Source: Clostridium tertium (lineage in GTDB: Bacteria; Bacillota; Clostridia; Clostridiales; Clostridiaceae). From it: DNA of 64,000 nt. Each line of letters begins with the position of its first letter. Positions within the stretch are counted from its first letter, which is position 1. A program made the translations under genes and the position numbers. Below the pieces are notes generated by a model. It searched no databases and had not been told where the DNA came from. It worked only from the letters and a program-made list of their open reading frames with translations. Location: positions 62,001 through 126,000 of the forward strand of contig NZ_JAGGJY010000001.1 of NCBI RefSeq assembly GCF_017873245.1, read 5' to 3'. This document shows positions 33,982 through 41,764 of the stretch, in pieces.

Positions 33982-34140
33982 GGAGCTGTCGCGCAATTAA
34001 AAATGTAAAATATAAAATGAATAATGAAGATGAGAACTGTTGACAGTAATTTTTAAATAGTATAAGTTTAAATACTTTATTATAAAATATTACAAGATTT
34101 TAAATTTTACGTTAAAGGGCTGTTTGTACAGCCTCTTTTT
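33982..34140 (+). other. Intergenic segment with imperfect terminal inverted repeats and a terminator
   Basis: The left end (GGAGCTGTCGCG, then AAAATGTAAAATATAAAAT) is imperfectly repeated in inverted orientation at the right end (GAGGCTGT, then CGTAAAATTTAAAAT on the minus strand). The right end holds a terminator, GGCTGT/ACAGCC (34118-34133) with five T. It could be a decayed miniature element around a terminator, but base composition alone may explain the AT-rich part. Confidence 0.4.
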
Positions 34141-34219
34141 ATTTTGAATATAATAAGTATAGACATAAATAAGAATTACTTGTTACAATAAAGATAAGAT
34201 TTTTATTGGAGGAATACAA

Positions 34220-34660
34220 ATGAATAATTTAAAATTGAAAGTTCAAAAAATACATAATGAAGCTATAATACCTAATTATGCACATAAAGGGGATGCTGGG
34301 TTAGACTTATATTCAGTAGAAGAGGTTAAAATTAATCCATCTGAAACAGCATTGATTAAAACTGGAATAAAGATAGAGTTACCGCCTCAAACTGAGGCGC
34401 AGGTTAGGCCTAGAAGTGGATTAGCATTAAAACATGGGATTACTGTTTTAAATACACCAGGAACTATAGATGAAGGATATAGAGGTGAAGTAGGAGTAGT
34501 ATTAATAAACCATGGAAAGGAAACTTTTATTGTTGAAAAAGGTATGAAGATTGCACAAATGGTAGTAAAACCAGTATGGTATGTTGAAGTTGATGAAGTA
34601 GAAGAGTTAAGTAAAACTGAAAGAGCAGAGGGGGGATTTGGTTCCACAGGGAAAAGATAA
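34220..34660 (+). CDS. dut: dUTP diphosphatase
   Basis: A 146-residue trimeric dUTPase hydrolysing dUTP to dUMP and pyrophosphate. All five family motifs are in order: [36 protein letters not shown] (with the catalytic Asp), GMKIAQMVV and the C-terminal P-loop-like [11 protein letters not shown]. Normal length. TTGGAGGAA precedes the ATG. Confidence 0.95.
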   Translation: MNNLKLKVQKIHNEAIIPNYAHKGDAGLDLYSVEEVKINPSETALIKTGIKIELPPQTEAQVRPRSGLALKHGITVLNTPGTIDEGYRGEVGVVLINHGKETFIVEKGMKIAQMVVKPVWYVEVDEVEELSKTERAEGGFGSTGKR

Positions 34661-34691
34661 AACAATTTACATGATATTAAGTAAAAATTAA

Positions 34692-34712
34692 GGGGCTGCC
34701 GCAAGGCACCCC
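34692..34712. terminator. Hairpin terminator between dut and the ABC-F gene
   Basis: GGGGCTGCC-GCAA-GGCACCCC, an 8-bp GC-rich stem with one bulged C. The T-rich side lies on the minus strand, so it probably mainly serves the ABC-F gene. Confidence 0.65.
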
Positions 34713-34795
34713 TATTAACATGAATTACTTTAGAAAAATATATTTATATATTCTCATTAATTCTATACTATCAATTATAAATTGCGCAAAGTCGT

Positions 34796-36715
34796 TTAAT
34801 TGGATAAATTCTCCCATTCTTCATATAGACTAGCGATTTTTTCTTCTAAATCTTTTATTTCCTTATTAACTCTTTCGCTTTCAGAAGGATTAGAATAAAT
34901 TTTCTCAAGACAAAGTTCTTCTTGTAGCGATAATAACTTTTCTTCTCCGGTAGAGATATCATCTTCTATTTTCTTTATTTTTAGCTTTAGAGTTTTTTCC
35001 TCTTTTTCAAGTTCTCTTTTTTTCTTTTTTTCATCTTTTAATTGAGTTTTAGTTTTTCCATTTGATAGTTCTTCTAAAACTTCAAACCTATTAGGATTAA
35101 TTTTCTTTTCTTGATAATAACTATAGTTTCCTAAAAATTCTTTAATACCATTTTCATTAAGTTCTAATATTCTATTAATTACTTTATTTAGGAAGTATCT
35201 ATCATGAGATATAACCATTAATGTTCCATCATAACTTAATAGTGCATCTTCAAGAGCTTCTCTAGACATTATATCAAGATGGTTTGTTGGTTCGTCTAAT
35301 AATAATAAATTAGATTTTGATAACATAAGCTTTAATAAATTTATCCTACATTTTTCTCCACCACTAAGAGTATTTATTATTTTAAATACATCATCTCCAG
35401 TAAATAAGAACGATGCTAATGCACCTCTTAATTTAGATGTAGTTAAGTTGGGAAATTCATCCCATACTTCATCTAAAATAGTTTTATCTAGGTTTAAATC
35501 AGATTGTTCTTGATCATAATATCCAACATTTACGTTTGTTCCAAGAATAACTTTACCACTATCAGGATTTAAATTATCTAAAATAATTTTAAAGAGAGTT
35601 GTTTTACCACGACCATTTTCTCCAATTAATGCTACTTTTTCTCCTCTTTTAAGATCTAAATTAAGGTTTGAAAAGAGATTATTATCTCCATAGCTTTTAG
35701 CGAGGTTTTCAATATGAAGAACATCATGCCCACTTTTAACAGAGGCTTCGAATTGAATTTTAGAAGCTTCTTTTTCCTTATCTGGAGCATCTAGTCTATC
35801 CATCTTTTCTAAGGCTTTTTCTCTACTTTCAGCAGCTCTTATACTTTTTTCTCTGTTGAAGCTTCTAAATTTTTCTATTATTGCTTCTTGTCTTTTAATT
35901 TCAGCTTGCTGAAGATTATAAGCTTTAAGTTGAGCTTCATAATTTTTCTTTCTTAGGTCAATAAATTTAGTATAAGAAACATTGTAACAATTAACATGGC
36001 CATTAATTACTTCAAAGGTATTGTTTGTAACAGCATCTAAGAAAAATCTATCATGAGATATTACTAAAACTGTTCCTTTATAATTTTTTAGATATTCTTC
36101 CAGCCACTCTATAGCTTCCAAATCAAGATGGTTAGTTGGTTCATCAAGTAAAATTATATCTGGGTTTTTTAAAAGCAGTTTACAAAGTGAAACTCTAGTT
36201 TTTTGTCCACCACTAAGTGTATTTATAATTTTATCGAAGTCTTCTTCTAGAAAACCAAGACCTTTCAATACTCTAGATATTTCGCCTTTATATGTGTAAC
36301 CACCTTTATGAGAATATAAATCCTGAAGGGTAGTGTAATCTTTTATAATTTTTTCATGATAAGCTGCATTATCCTCATTATAAGGTTCAGCCATCTTTAT
36401 TTCTAACGAATGTAGTCTATCTTCAATATTACGAAGATCTTTAAATACTAAATTCATTTCATCATATATAGTATTATTTAAATCTAAATCAACATGTTGA
36501 GTTAAATATCCTATAGTTCTATTTTTATCTATAAATATTTCACCAGAATCCTGTGATAATTCTTTAGATATTATTTTAAATAATGTTGATTTTCCTTCAC
36601 CATTTCCACCAATAATTCCAACTTTATCACCTTCATTAATTGAAAAGGTAATATCTTTTAGTACATCTCTTATTCCATAACTTTTCGATATATCTTTGCA
36701 ACTTAAAACTATCAT
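34796..36715 (-). CDS. ABC-F family ATPase (YdiF-like)
   Basis: A 639-residue soluble protein with two ABC domains and no membrane segment. Walker A motifs are GGNGEGKST and GENGRGKTT; signatures LSGGQKTRVSL and LSGGEKCRINL; Walker B LLLDEPTNHLD in both halves. The charged linker (KRQEAIIEKFRSFNREKSIRAAESREK, about 265-292) is the P-site tRNA interaction motif region, and a coiled-coil tail (about 555-637) ends the protein. ABC-F proteins act at the ribosomal E site as translation factors or antibiotic-protection proteins; tail and length resemble housekeeping YdiF rather than a known resistance protein. Confidence 0.85.
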   Translation of the reverse strand: MIVLSCKDISKSYGIRDVLKDITFSINEGDKVGIIGGNGEGKSTLFKIISKELSQDSGEIFIDKNRTIGYLTQHVDLDLNNTIYDEMNLVFKDLRNIEDRLHSLEIKMAEPYNEDNAAYHEKIIKDYTTLQDLYSHKGGYTYKGEISRVLKGLGFLEEDFDKIINTLSGGQKTRVSLCKLLLKNPDIILLDEPTNHLDLEAIEWLEEYLKNYKGTVLVISHDRFFLDAVTNNTFEVINGHVNCYNVSYTKFIDLRKKNYEAQLKAYNLQQAEIKRQEAIIEKFRSFNREKSIRAAESREKALEKMDRLDAPDKEKEASKIQFEASVKSGHDVLHIENLAKSYGDNNLFSNLNLDLKRGEKVALIGENGRGKTTLFKIILDNLNPDSGKVILGTNVNVGYYDQEQSDLNLDKTILDEVWDEFPNLTTSKLRGALASFLFTGDDVFKIINTLSGGEKCRINLLKLMLSKSNLLLLDEPTNHLDIMSREALEDALLSYDGTLMVISHDRYFLNKVINRILELNENGIKEFLGNYSYYQEKKINPNRFEVLEELSNGKTKTQLKDEKKKKRELEKEEKTLKLKIKKIEDDISTGEEKLLSLQEELCLEKIYSNPSESERVNKEIKDLEEKIASLYEEWENLSN

Positions 36716-36874
36716 TTTATCCTCCTACGCTTATCCTATATATCAAATATATTTAAACTTATAAATTTCAATAATTCCAATTTTATTATACTCTAAGGTG
36801 TTAAGCTAATCAAATACGTAAACTTTTATGTTGAATTCTTAATAGAATTAAAATAATGGCATATGTATACAAAT

Positions 36875-36904
36875 AAAAGCATGTAAGAAGGCTTACATGC
36901 TTTT
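36875..36904 (-). terminator. Terminator of the PPi-PFK gene
   Basis: AAAAGCATGTAAG pairs with CTTACATGCTTTT (13 bp, AAGG loop) directly after the gene's stop on the minus strand. Confidence 0.85.
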
Positions 36905-36906
36905 CA

Positions 36907-38124
36907 CTATTTAGATATAGTCTTAAATTTAGGTAAATGATTATCTATAACTAATGAAGGAGTTCCGGAAATAAGAGGTAAGAAGTAATCTAATGCTTCT
37001 TCTTTTATATGATTTCCTTCATCATTAATTAAATTCATAGGAAAGTACTTAACATTATTAGCTATCTTATCTGCTTCTACAAGGAAATGAGAAGTAGAAT
37101 AAGTTGAGTTTGAACCTCTTTTTATAGCAACCATATATCCACTATGCCCTTCAAGTGCAAACTTTAATGCAGAGTATCCAGCTTCAAAAGCTTCCTCTAA
37201 ATCAACATCGGAAGCACAATGGATTGCACATCTTTGTAATACACCTAATTCTAAAGATTTAACTCTGGATGTTATACCAGACTGGATTATTAAGTTCTTT
37301 AAGTAAGAACCAACGCCACCTAATTGTGCATGTCCAAATTTATCATGAGATTGTTTTTCAACTTCAGTTATAAATTTGCCTTCAGAATTTCTTATGCCTT
37401 CTGAAACAACTATAAAAACTTTATTTTTTTCTTGGAATCTTTTTCTAACATCTAAAAGAAACTTTTCTATTTCAAAAGCAACTTCAGGTAAATATATAAA
37501 ATCTGCAACAGGTTCTCCATTGATCCTAGCTGTACAAGCAGAAGCAGCTAGCCAGCCTGTATCTCTACCCATTGTCTCTAAAATAAATATTCCGTTATTT
37601 ATATAAACTGATGAATCTAAATATGTTTCAAGGGCTGTAGTTGCAATAAATTTTGCTGCACTACCAAAACCAGGAGTATGATCAGTATACATTAAATCAT
37701 TATCTATTGTCTTGGGGATACCAATAAACTTTATGTCTATCCCAGTTTTTTTTGCATATTTGCCTAACTTAGCAATAGTATCCATAGAGTCATTTCCGCC
37801 TACATAAAAGAAGGCTTTTATGTCATTAATTTTTAATATATCTAAAAGCTTGTCATATTCCTCACTTGATTCTTCTAAGTTTTTCATTTTATATCTACAA
37901 GACCCTAAACCAGAAGATGGTGTATATCTGAATGTATTTATTTCATCATCAGTAAAGGAAGATAATTCTATTATATTTCCATTTAATATACCTTCTATTC
38001 CATTTAGACCTGCATATACTTTATTAAATGCACCCAAATCCTTATTTGCATGTAGTAAACCTACTACGCTTGAATTAATAACAGATGTTGGACCTCCAGA
38101 TTGAGCAATTATACAATTCGCCAT
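36907..38124 (-). CDS. pfp: Phosphofructokinase, pyrophosphate-dependent type
   Basis: A 405-residue PFK-family enzyme phosphorylating fructose 6-phosphate. The substrate-binding PKTIDNDL motif has the Lys of PPi enzymes in place of the Gly of ATP enzymes, and GGNDSMDT replaces the ATP-type GGDGS, so pyrophosphate is the predicted donor. TMGRDTGWLAAS is the Mg/fructose region. No allosteric C-terminal repeat is present. A PPi enzyme makes glycolysis reversible and saves ATP. It stands alone with its own terminator; AGGAGAG precedes the ATG. Confidence 0.87.
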   Translation of the reverse strand: MANCIIAQSGGPTSVINSSVVGLLHANKDLGAFNKVYAGLNGIEGILNGNIIELSSFTDDEINTFRYTPSSGLGSCRYKMKNLEESSEEYDKLLDILKINDIKAFFYVGGNDSMDTIAKLGKYAKKTGIDIKFIGIPKTIDNDLMYTDHTPGFGSAAKFIATTALETYLDSSVYINNGIFILETMGRDTGWLAASACTARINGEPVADFIYLPEVAFEIEKFLLDVRKRFQEKNKVFIVVSEGIRNSEGKFITEVEKQSHDKFGHAQLGGVGSYLKNLIIQSGITSRVKSLELGVLQRCAIHCASDVDLEEAFEAGYSALKFALEGHSGYMVAIKRGSNSTYSTSHFLVEADKIANNVKYFPMNLINDEGNHIKEEALDYFLPLISGTPSLVIDNHLPKFKTISK

Positions 38125-38313
38125 TAAGTTACTCTCCTTTATATAAAACTACAAAATATGATATACTTTTTCGAATATCATATACTCTATTTAATAATAT
38201 ACAATAAAATTTGTCTTATTAAAAGTACTTATTAAAAAAAAATAATACATAAATACTATACTTTATAATTATATATAGAGTAGAATTATATAATTTGGAG
38301 GGGTTTCTAGAAA

Positions 38314-38868
38314 ATGGGATTAAAAGAAGTGATTTTAATAGGAGTAGCTATGGCAATGGATGCGCTTGGACTTAGTATAAGTTTAGGAATAAATCCTATA
38401 TTAAAAAGAAGAAATAAAATAGGGTTTATAGCTTCATTTGCTTTCTTTCAATTTTTATTTATATTTTTAGGAGGAGTAGGAGGAAAGTTTTTTGATACAT
38501 ATATAGTTGCTATACCTAATTTTATAGGTGGAGTTATAATAGCCTTAATAGGATTTATAATGATACTAGAAGCATTTAAAAAGAATGATAATGATGAGTC
38601 AGTGTTAATAAGAAAGTCAATGTATATGATTTTAGGTATGTCAGTTAGTATTGATGCTTTAGTAGTTGGCTTTACTGCATTTCATGAAGTTAATGAAATC
38701 TTATTATTTATTGATGCTATTTTGGTAGGATTAATAACATTACTTATATGTACAAGTGGATTTTTTATGTGTAGATATGCTAGAAGAGTTGATTTTATAT
38801 GTAAATATGCTGATTTATTAGGAGGATTAATATTATTAATACTGGGATTTAAAATGATATTTTTTTAA
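38314..38868 (+). CDS. MntP/YtaF-family membrane protein (putative Mn efflux)
   Basis: A 184-residue protein with six helices arranged as two three-helix repeats. Each repeat carries the family Asp motif: AMAMDALGLSISLG (about 12-25) and GMSVSIDALVVGF (around 108-120). In E. coli MntP these aspartates are needed for manganese export. YtaF, a sporulation protein, shares the fold, so annotation to one function is not certain. TTGGAGGGG precedes the ATG. Confidence 0.8.
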   Translation: MGLKEVILIGVAMAMDALGLSISLGINPILKRRNKIGFIASFAFFQFLFIFLGGVGGKFFDTYIVAIPNFIGGVIIALIGFIMILEAFKKNDNDESVLIRKSMYMILGMSVSIDALVVGFTAFHEVNEILLFIDAILVGLITLLICTSGFFMCRYARRVDFICKYADLLGGLILLILGFKMIFF

Positions 38869-38930
38869 TATTTAATATGTAGAGTATTAGTGTTATAATT
38901 ATATAAAGATTAGAACGTTAGGAGAATAAA

Positions 38931-39347
38931 ATGAGCTGGGAAAATTATTTAAAAGAAAATGGAATGAGAGTAACAGCAGGAAGAATTTCAATTTTAAATA
39001 TAATAGAGTCTTCAGATAAAGGGCTATCAGCAGAAAATATATATTGTGAATGTAAAAAGCAAAATGAAAACTTAAATCTTAGCACTATATATAGGACACT
39101 AGAGTTACTTGAAGAAAAAGATATAATTAAGAAAATAAATATAGATGGACCTGCAATATATATACTAAAAAAAGAAAGTCATAAGCATACTTTAAAATGC
39201 GATGTTTGCCATAAGTGCGTTGAAATACCTTGTCCAATGGAAGAGATAGAAGAAGCTATAAAGGCTAAGGTTGGTTTTAGTTTAACAGAACATAAGCTAG
39301 AGCTTAATGGTATTTGTGATCAATGTAAAAAAACAAATAAAAATTAA
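38931..39347 (+). CDS. Fur-family metalloregulator, probably Zur
   Basis: A 138-residue Fur-family repressor: winged helix (1-80, with ENGMRVTAGRISILNII and LSTIYRTLELLEEKDIIKK) and metal-binding C-terminal domain. The structural zinc cysteines are in CDVC and CDQC, and HKHTLKCDVCHKC is the regulatory region. Fur, PerR and Zur cannot be separated by motif alone. The convergent Znu-like transporter operon and its palindromic promoter point to Zur. Confidence 0.85.
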   Translation: MSWENYLKENGMRVTAGRISILNIIESSDKGLSAENIYCECKKQNENLNLSTIYRTLELLEEKDIIKKINIDGPAIYILKKESHKHTLKCDVCHKCVEIPCPMEEIEEAIKAKVGFSLTEHKLELNGICDQCKKTNKN

Positions 39348-39354
39348 TATTAAT

Positions 39355-39400
39355 AAATTATAAAAGGGATATTTTCGTAAAAATATCCCTTTTATAATTT
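39355..39400. terminator. Long bidirectional terminator
   Basis: A perfect 21-bp inverted repeat (39355-39375 with 39380-39400, core AAAAGGGATATTTT) with a 4-nt loop between the convergent regulator and transporter operon. Confidence 0.9.
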
Positions 39401-39412
39401 AAAATTAAAACA

Positions 39413-40210
39413 TTATTTAAAATTTAAAAATTTATCTAATATTATTACTATAATTAAAGTAAATACTGAGGTAATTGCAATAGTACCTCCAGGAGCACTA
39501 TTTATATAATACGATAAAAATAATCCCATCAAAATATCAAACATTCCAAAAAATATTGAATATAATAATGTTGTTTTGAATCCTTTTTTTAATTGCATTG
39601 CAGTAGCAACAGGGACAATCATTATAGATGAAATTACAAGTATCCCCATTATTCGTATAGACATAGAAATAGTTGCACCAACTAATATAGTGAAAATATA
39701 ATTTATTAATTTTACTTTTATCCCAGCAGTTTTTGCACCTTCTTCATCAAAGGTAATATAAATAAGCTTATTATATAAAAATATAAGTGCTATTAAGCAT
39801 ATTATTCCTACAATCAATATCATGAATATATCTTGTGTAGAAACGGTAAGGATACTACCGAATAAAAATGAATTAACTTTAGCGGAAGCTTTTCCACTAC
39901 TTATAAGTATTATTGCTATTCCTAAGCTAAAAGTTAAAACTAATGACATAACAAGTTCAGCGTATTTTTTATAATATTCTCTTAATAATTCGATAATTAT
40001 TGCACAAAGAGTTGTAAATAAAAATGCTGTTATAAGAGGATTAACCCCTAAAACTAATCCTATAGCAACTCCAGCAAAAGATGAATGTGATAATGTATCA
40101 CCAATCATGGAGTAGCGCCTAAGCACTAAAAAAAGTCCTATGAAAGGACAAAGTATTGATATTATAAAGCCAGCCATAAAGGCATTTTGCATAAAATCTA
40201 ATTGAAACAT
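39413..40210 (-). CDS. ABC-3 family metal permease (ZnuB-like)
   Basis: A 265-residue permease with about eight helices of the ABC-3 family for zinc, manganese or iron. Typical segments are MAGFIISILCPFIGLFLVLRRYSMIGDTLSHSSFAGVAIG, the cytoplasmic YITFDEEGAKTAGI and VIVISSIMIVPVATAMQL-like region. Zinc is favoured by the neighbouring Fur/Zur-type regulator. No binding-protein gene (znuA) is in the operon, so it is encoded elsewhere. Confidence 0.85.
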   Translation of the reverse strand: MFQLDFMQNAFMAGFIISILCPFIGLFLVLRRYSMIGDTLSHSSFAGVAIGLVLGVNPLITAFLFTTLCAIIIELLREYYKKYAELVMSLVLTFSLGIAIILISSGKASAKVNSFLFGSILTVSTQDIFMILIVGIICLIALIFLYNKLIYITFDEEGAKTAGIKVKLINYIFTILVGATISMSIRIMGILVISSIMIVPVATAMQLKKGFKTTLLYSIFFGMFDILMGLFLSYYINSAPGGTIAITSVFTLIIVIILDKFLNFK

Positions 40211-40236
40211 ATAATCTACCTTTCTTGATTATAAAC

Positions 40237-40908
40237 TTAAATAGCATCATTTAACTTAAAATTATTATTTCTAAAATTCTTATATTCATCAACTGTAAAT
40301 AATGTAATGTTTCCATTATCTACTTTAAGTATATGAGTTGAATTATTTAAAGCAATATCTATATTATGTTCGATTGATATAATAGTTTTTTTATCCACTT
40401 GATTTAGTTTCTTTAAAATACTGTATATTTCAATTTGATTTGCTTCATCAACACCAGTAGATGGCTCATCGAGAATAATAATATCTGGATTTCCCATTAA
40501 GGCTCTAGCAATAAGAACTCTTTGCTGCTGTCCACCTGATAGCATTCCTAAAAGTCTTGTTTCATAATCTTTCATATTTACAGTTTCAAGTATAGAAGAA
40601 ATATTTATATTAATATTTTTCAAACTTTTTTTGTGACAAGATAAAACTTCTTTTACTGTAATAGGAAACTGAGAATTAAAAGAATCTAATCTTTGCGGAA
40701 CATATCCAATAGAATTAGATTGAACTTCAATTGAACCAGATGTTGGTTTTAATAAACCTAGTATTAGTTTTATTAGTGTTGTTTTACAACTTCCATTTTC
40801 GCCAACTATAGATAAATATATACCTTCAGGTATATTTAAATTTATATCTTTAAGTAAATATGGTGGTTTATTGGAATATGAAAAACATAAATCTTTTATA
40901 TTAATCAT
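40237..40908 (-). CDS. ABC metal transporter ATPase (ZnuC-like)
   Basis: A 223-residue ATPase. Walker A GENGSCKTT carries Cys in place of the usual Gly before Lys (consensus GxxGxGKS/T), signature LSGGQQQRVLIARAL, Walker B IIILDEPSTGVD and switch ISIEHNID. The start MINIKDLCFSY is chosen because AGGAGATG lies 11 bases upstream; an earlier ATG overlaps that site. It pairs with the permease 26 bases downstream. The SCKTT substitution should be compared with relatives. Confidence 0.85.
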   Translation of the reverse strand: MINIKDLCFSYSNKPPYLLKDINLNIPEGIYLSIVGENGSCKTTLIKLILGLLKPTSGSIEVQSNSIGYVPQRLDSFNSQFPITVKEVLSCHKKSLKNININISSILETVNMKDYETRLLGMLSGGQQQRVLIARALMGNPDIIILDEPSTGVDEANQIEIYSILKKLNQVDKKTIISIEHNIDIALNNSTHILKVDNGNITLFTVDEYKNFRNNNFKLNDAI

Positions 40909-40940
40909 TAAAAAAATCATCTCCTAAATAGTCTAGACTT

Positions 40941-40970
40941 ATTATATATGAAAATGCAAATGGTTTGCAA
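40941..40970 (-). promoter_or_regulatory. Promoter and palindromic operator of the znuCB-like operon
   Basis: On the minus strand a TTGCAA -35 (40970-40965), an 18-base spacer and TATAAT (40946-40941) form a sigma-A promoter. The perfect palindrome TGCAAA-TGG-TTTGCA (40955-40969) overlaps the -35, ideal for repression by the Fur-family protein encoded at 38931. The operator role is inferred. Confidence 0.65.
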
Positions 40971-41040
40971 CAATTACTTTATATATACATTATATATTTA
41001 CTTAATTATTTATATTATTACCATATTTTAAAATTGTGAA

Positions 41041-41165
41041 GCAACTTATTGCTAAAAAGTTAGCATGAAAAGGTGAGACGTTAATTTAAATCTACTAGGG
41101 TAAAGTTCAGTAGGAACATAACTACATTTGACTAAATATTCAATGCCTGATATGCAAAACTTAAA
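41041..41165 (+). ncRNA. Candidate structured leader before the DUF6762 gene
   Basis: Within the 414-base gap the segment about 41034-41165 has higher GC than its flanks and several short hairpins: TGCTAA-AAAG-TTAGCA (41050-41065) and CTACT/AGTAG (41092-41113), with GGTGAGACG between them. It matches no riboswitch class I can recall. No terminator with a T-run follows clearly. It may be a leader or small RNA. Confidence 0.35.
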
Positions 41166-41334
41166 ATATATTGGTGAAAGCATTTTCTATTGAAAAAATT
41201 CTTAAAGATTTTTTATATTAATTTTTAGATTCTTTCATTTCTTAATTATTTTATTCAGTTGATTTATATTATGAATAAAACATATAATATAGGTAAGTTA
41301 TTAAAACTAAAGTAAAGATTGTGGAGGAATATAT

Positions 41335-41733
41335 ATGGATTTTTCAAGTTTAGTATTAATGGAAAAGGATAAGGATACGGGATTTATAACTAAGGAGCTT
41401 GGAAGTTTTCAAGTTTCAGAGGGAGCTTTATATGTAAATAAACTTTTTGTTGTTAATGAAGTTGTAAATTTATATTTTGATACAAATAAAGATGTAGAAG
41501 AATGGGAATACTCAGCAATATATGATGTTTTTAATTATAATGCCTTTATAAAAGAAGAATTTGAAATTGAGGATGTGTTAGATGAATATAATCCTACATT
41601 TTTAATAAAATTTGAATATGTAGATGATTATGAGGTTATGAAGGAAAGAATAACAAGATGTGTAGAATTAATTGAAGATTCTATGGAAAACGCTTTTAAG
41701 GATATTGTAGGAAAAGAAGAAGAATATAATTAG
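41335..41733 (+). CDS. DUF6762 family protein
   Basis: A 132-residue acidic soluble protein. It begins MDFSSLVLMEKDKDTGFITKELGSF and contains VNLYFDTNKDVEEWEYSAIYDVF, which I recognise as the clostridial DUF6762 pattern. No catalytic motif or membrane segment is seen. GTGGAGGAA precedes the ATG. The pepF gene follows after 31 bases and is probably in the same operon. Confidence 0.75.
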   Translation: MDFSSLVLMEKDKDTGFITKELGSFQVSEGALYVNKLFVVNEVVNLYFDTNKDVEEWEYSAIYDVFNYNAFIKEEFEIEDVLDEYNPTFLIKFEYVDDYEVMKERITRCVELIEDSMENAFKDIVGKEEEYN

Positions 41734-41741
41734 AAGGGAGG

Positions 41742-41757
41742 GCCTAAAAAATTAGGC
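41742..41757 (+). other. Hairpin between ribosome binding site and start of pepF
   Basis: GCCTAA-AAAA-TTAGGC lies between AAGGGAGG and the ATG at 41765. Linear spacing from the Shine-Dalgarno to the start is about 23 bases; folding out the 16-nt hairpin leaves about seven, which is optimal. Confidence 0.65.
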
Positions 41758-41764
41758 GGAAATT

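Noticed and set aside
36907-38124. PFK with GGNDS instead of GGDGS taken as inactive
   Set aside because: GGxDS together with PKTIDND is the usual pattern of PPi-dependent PFKs, so the change marks donor type rather than loss of function.
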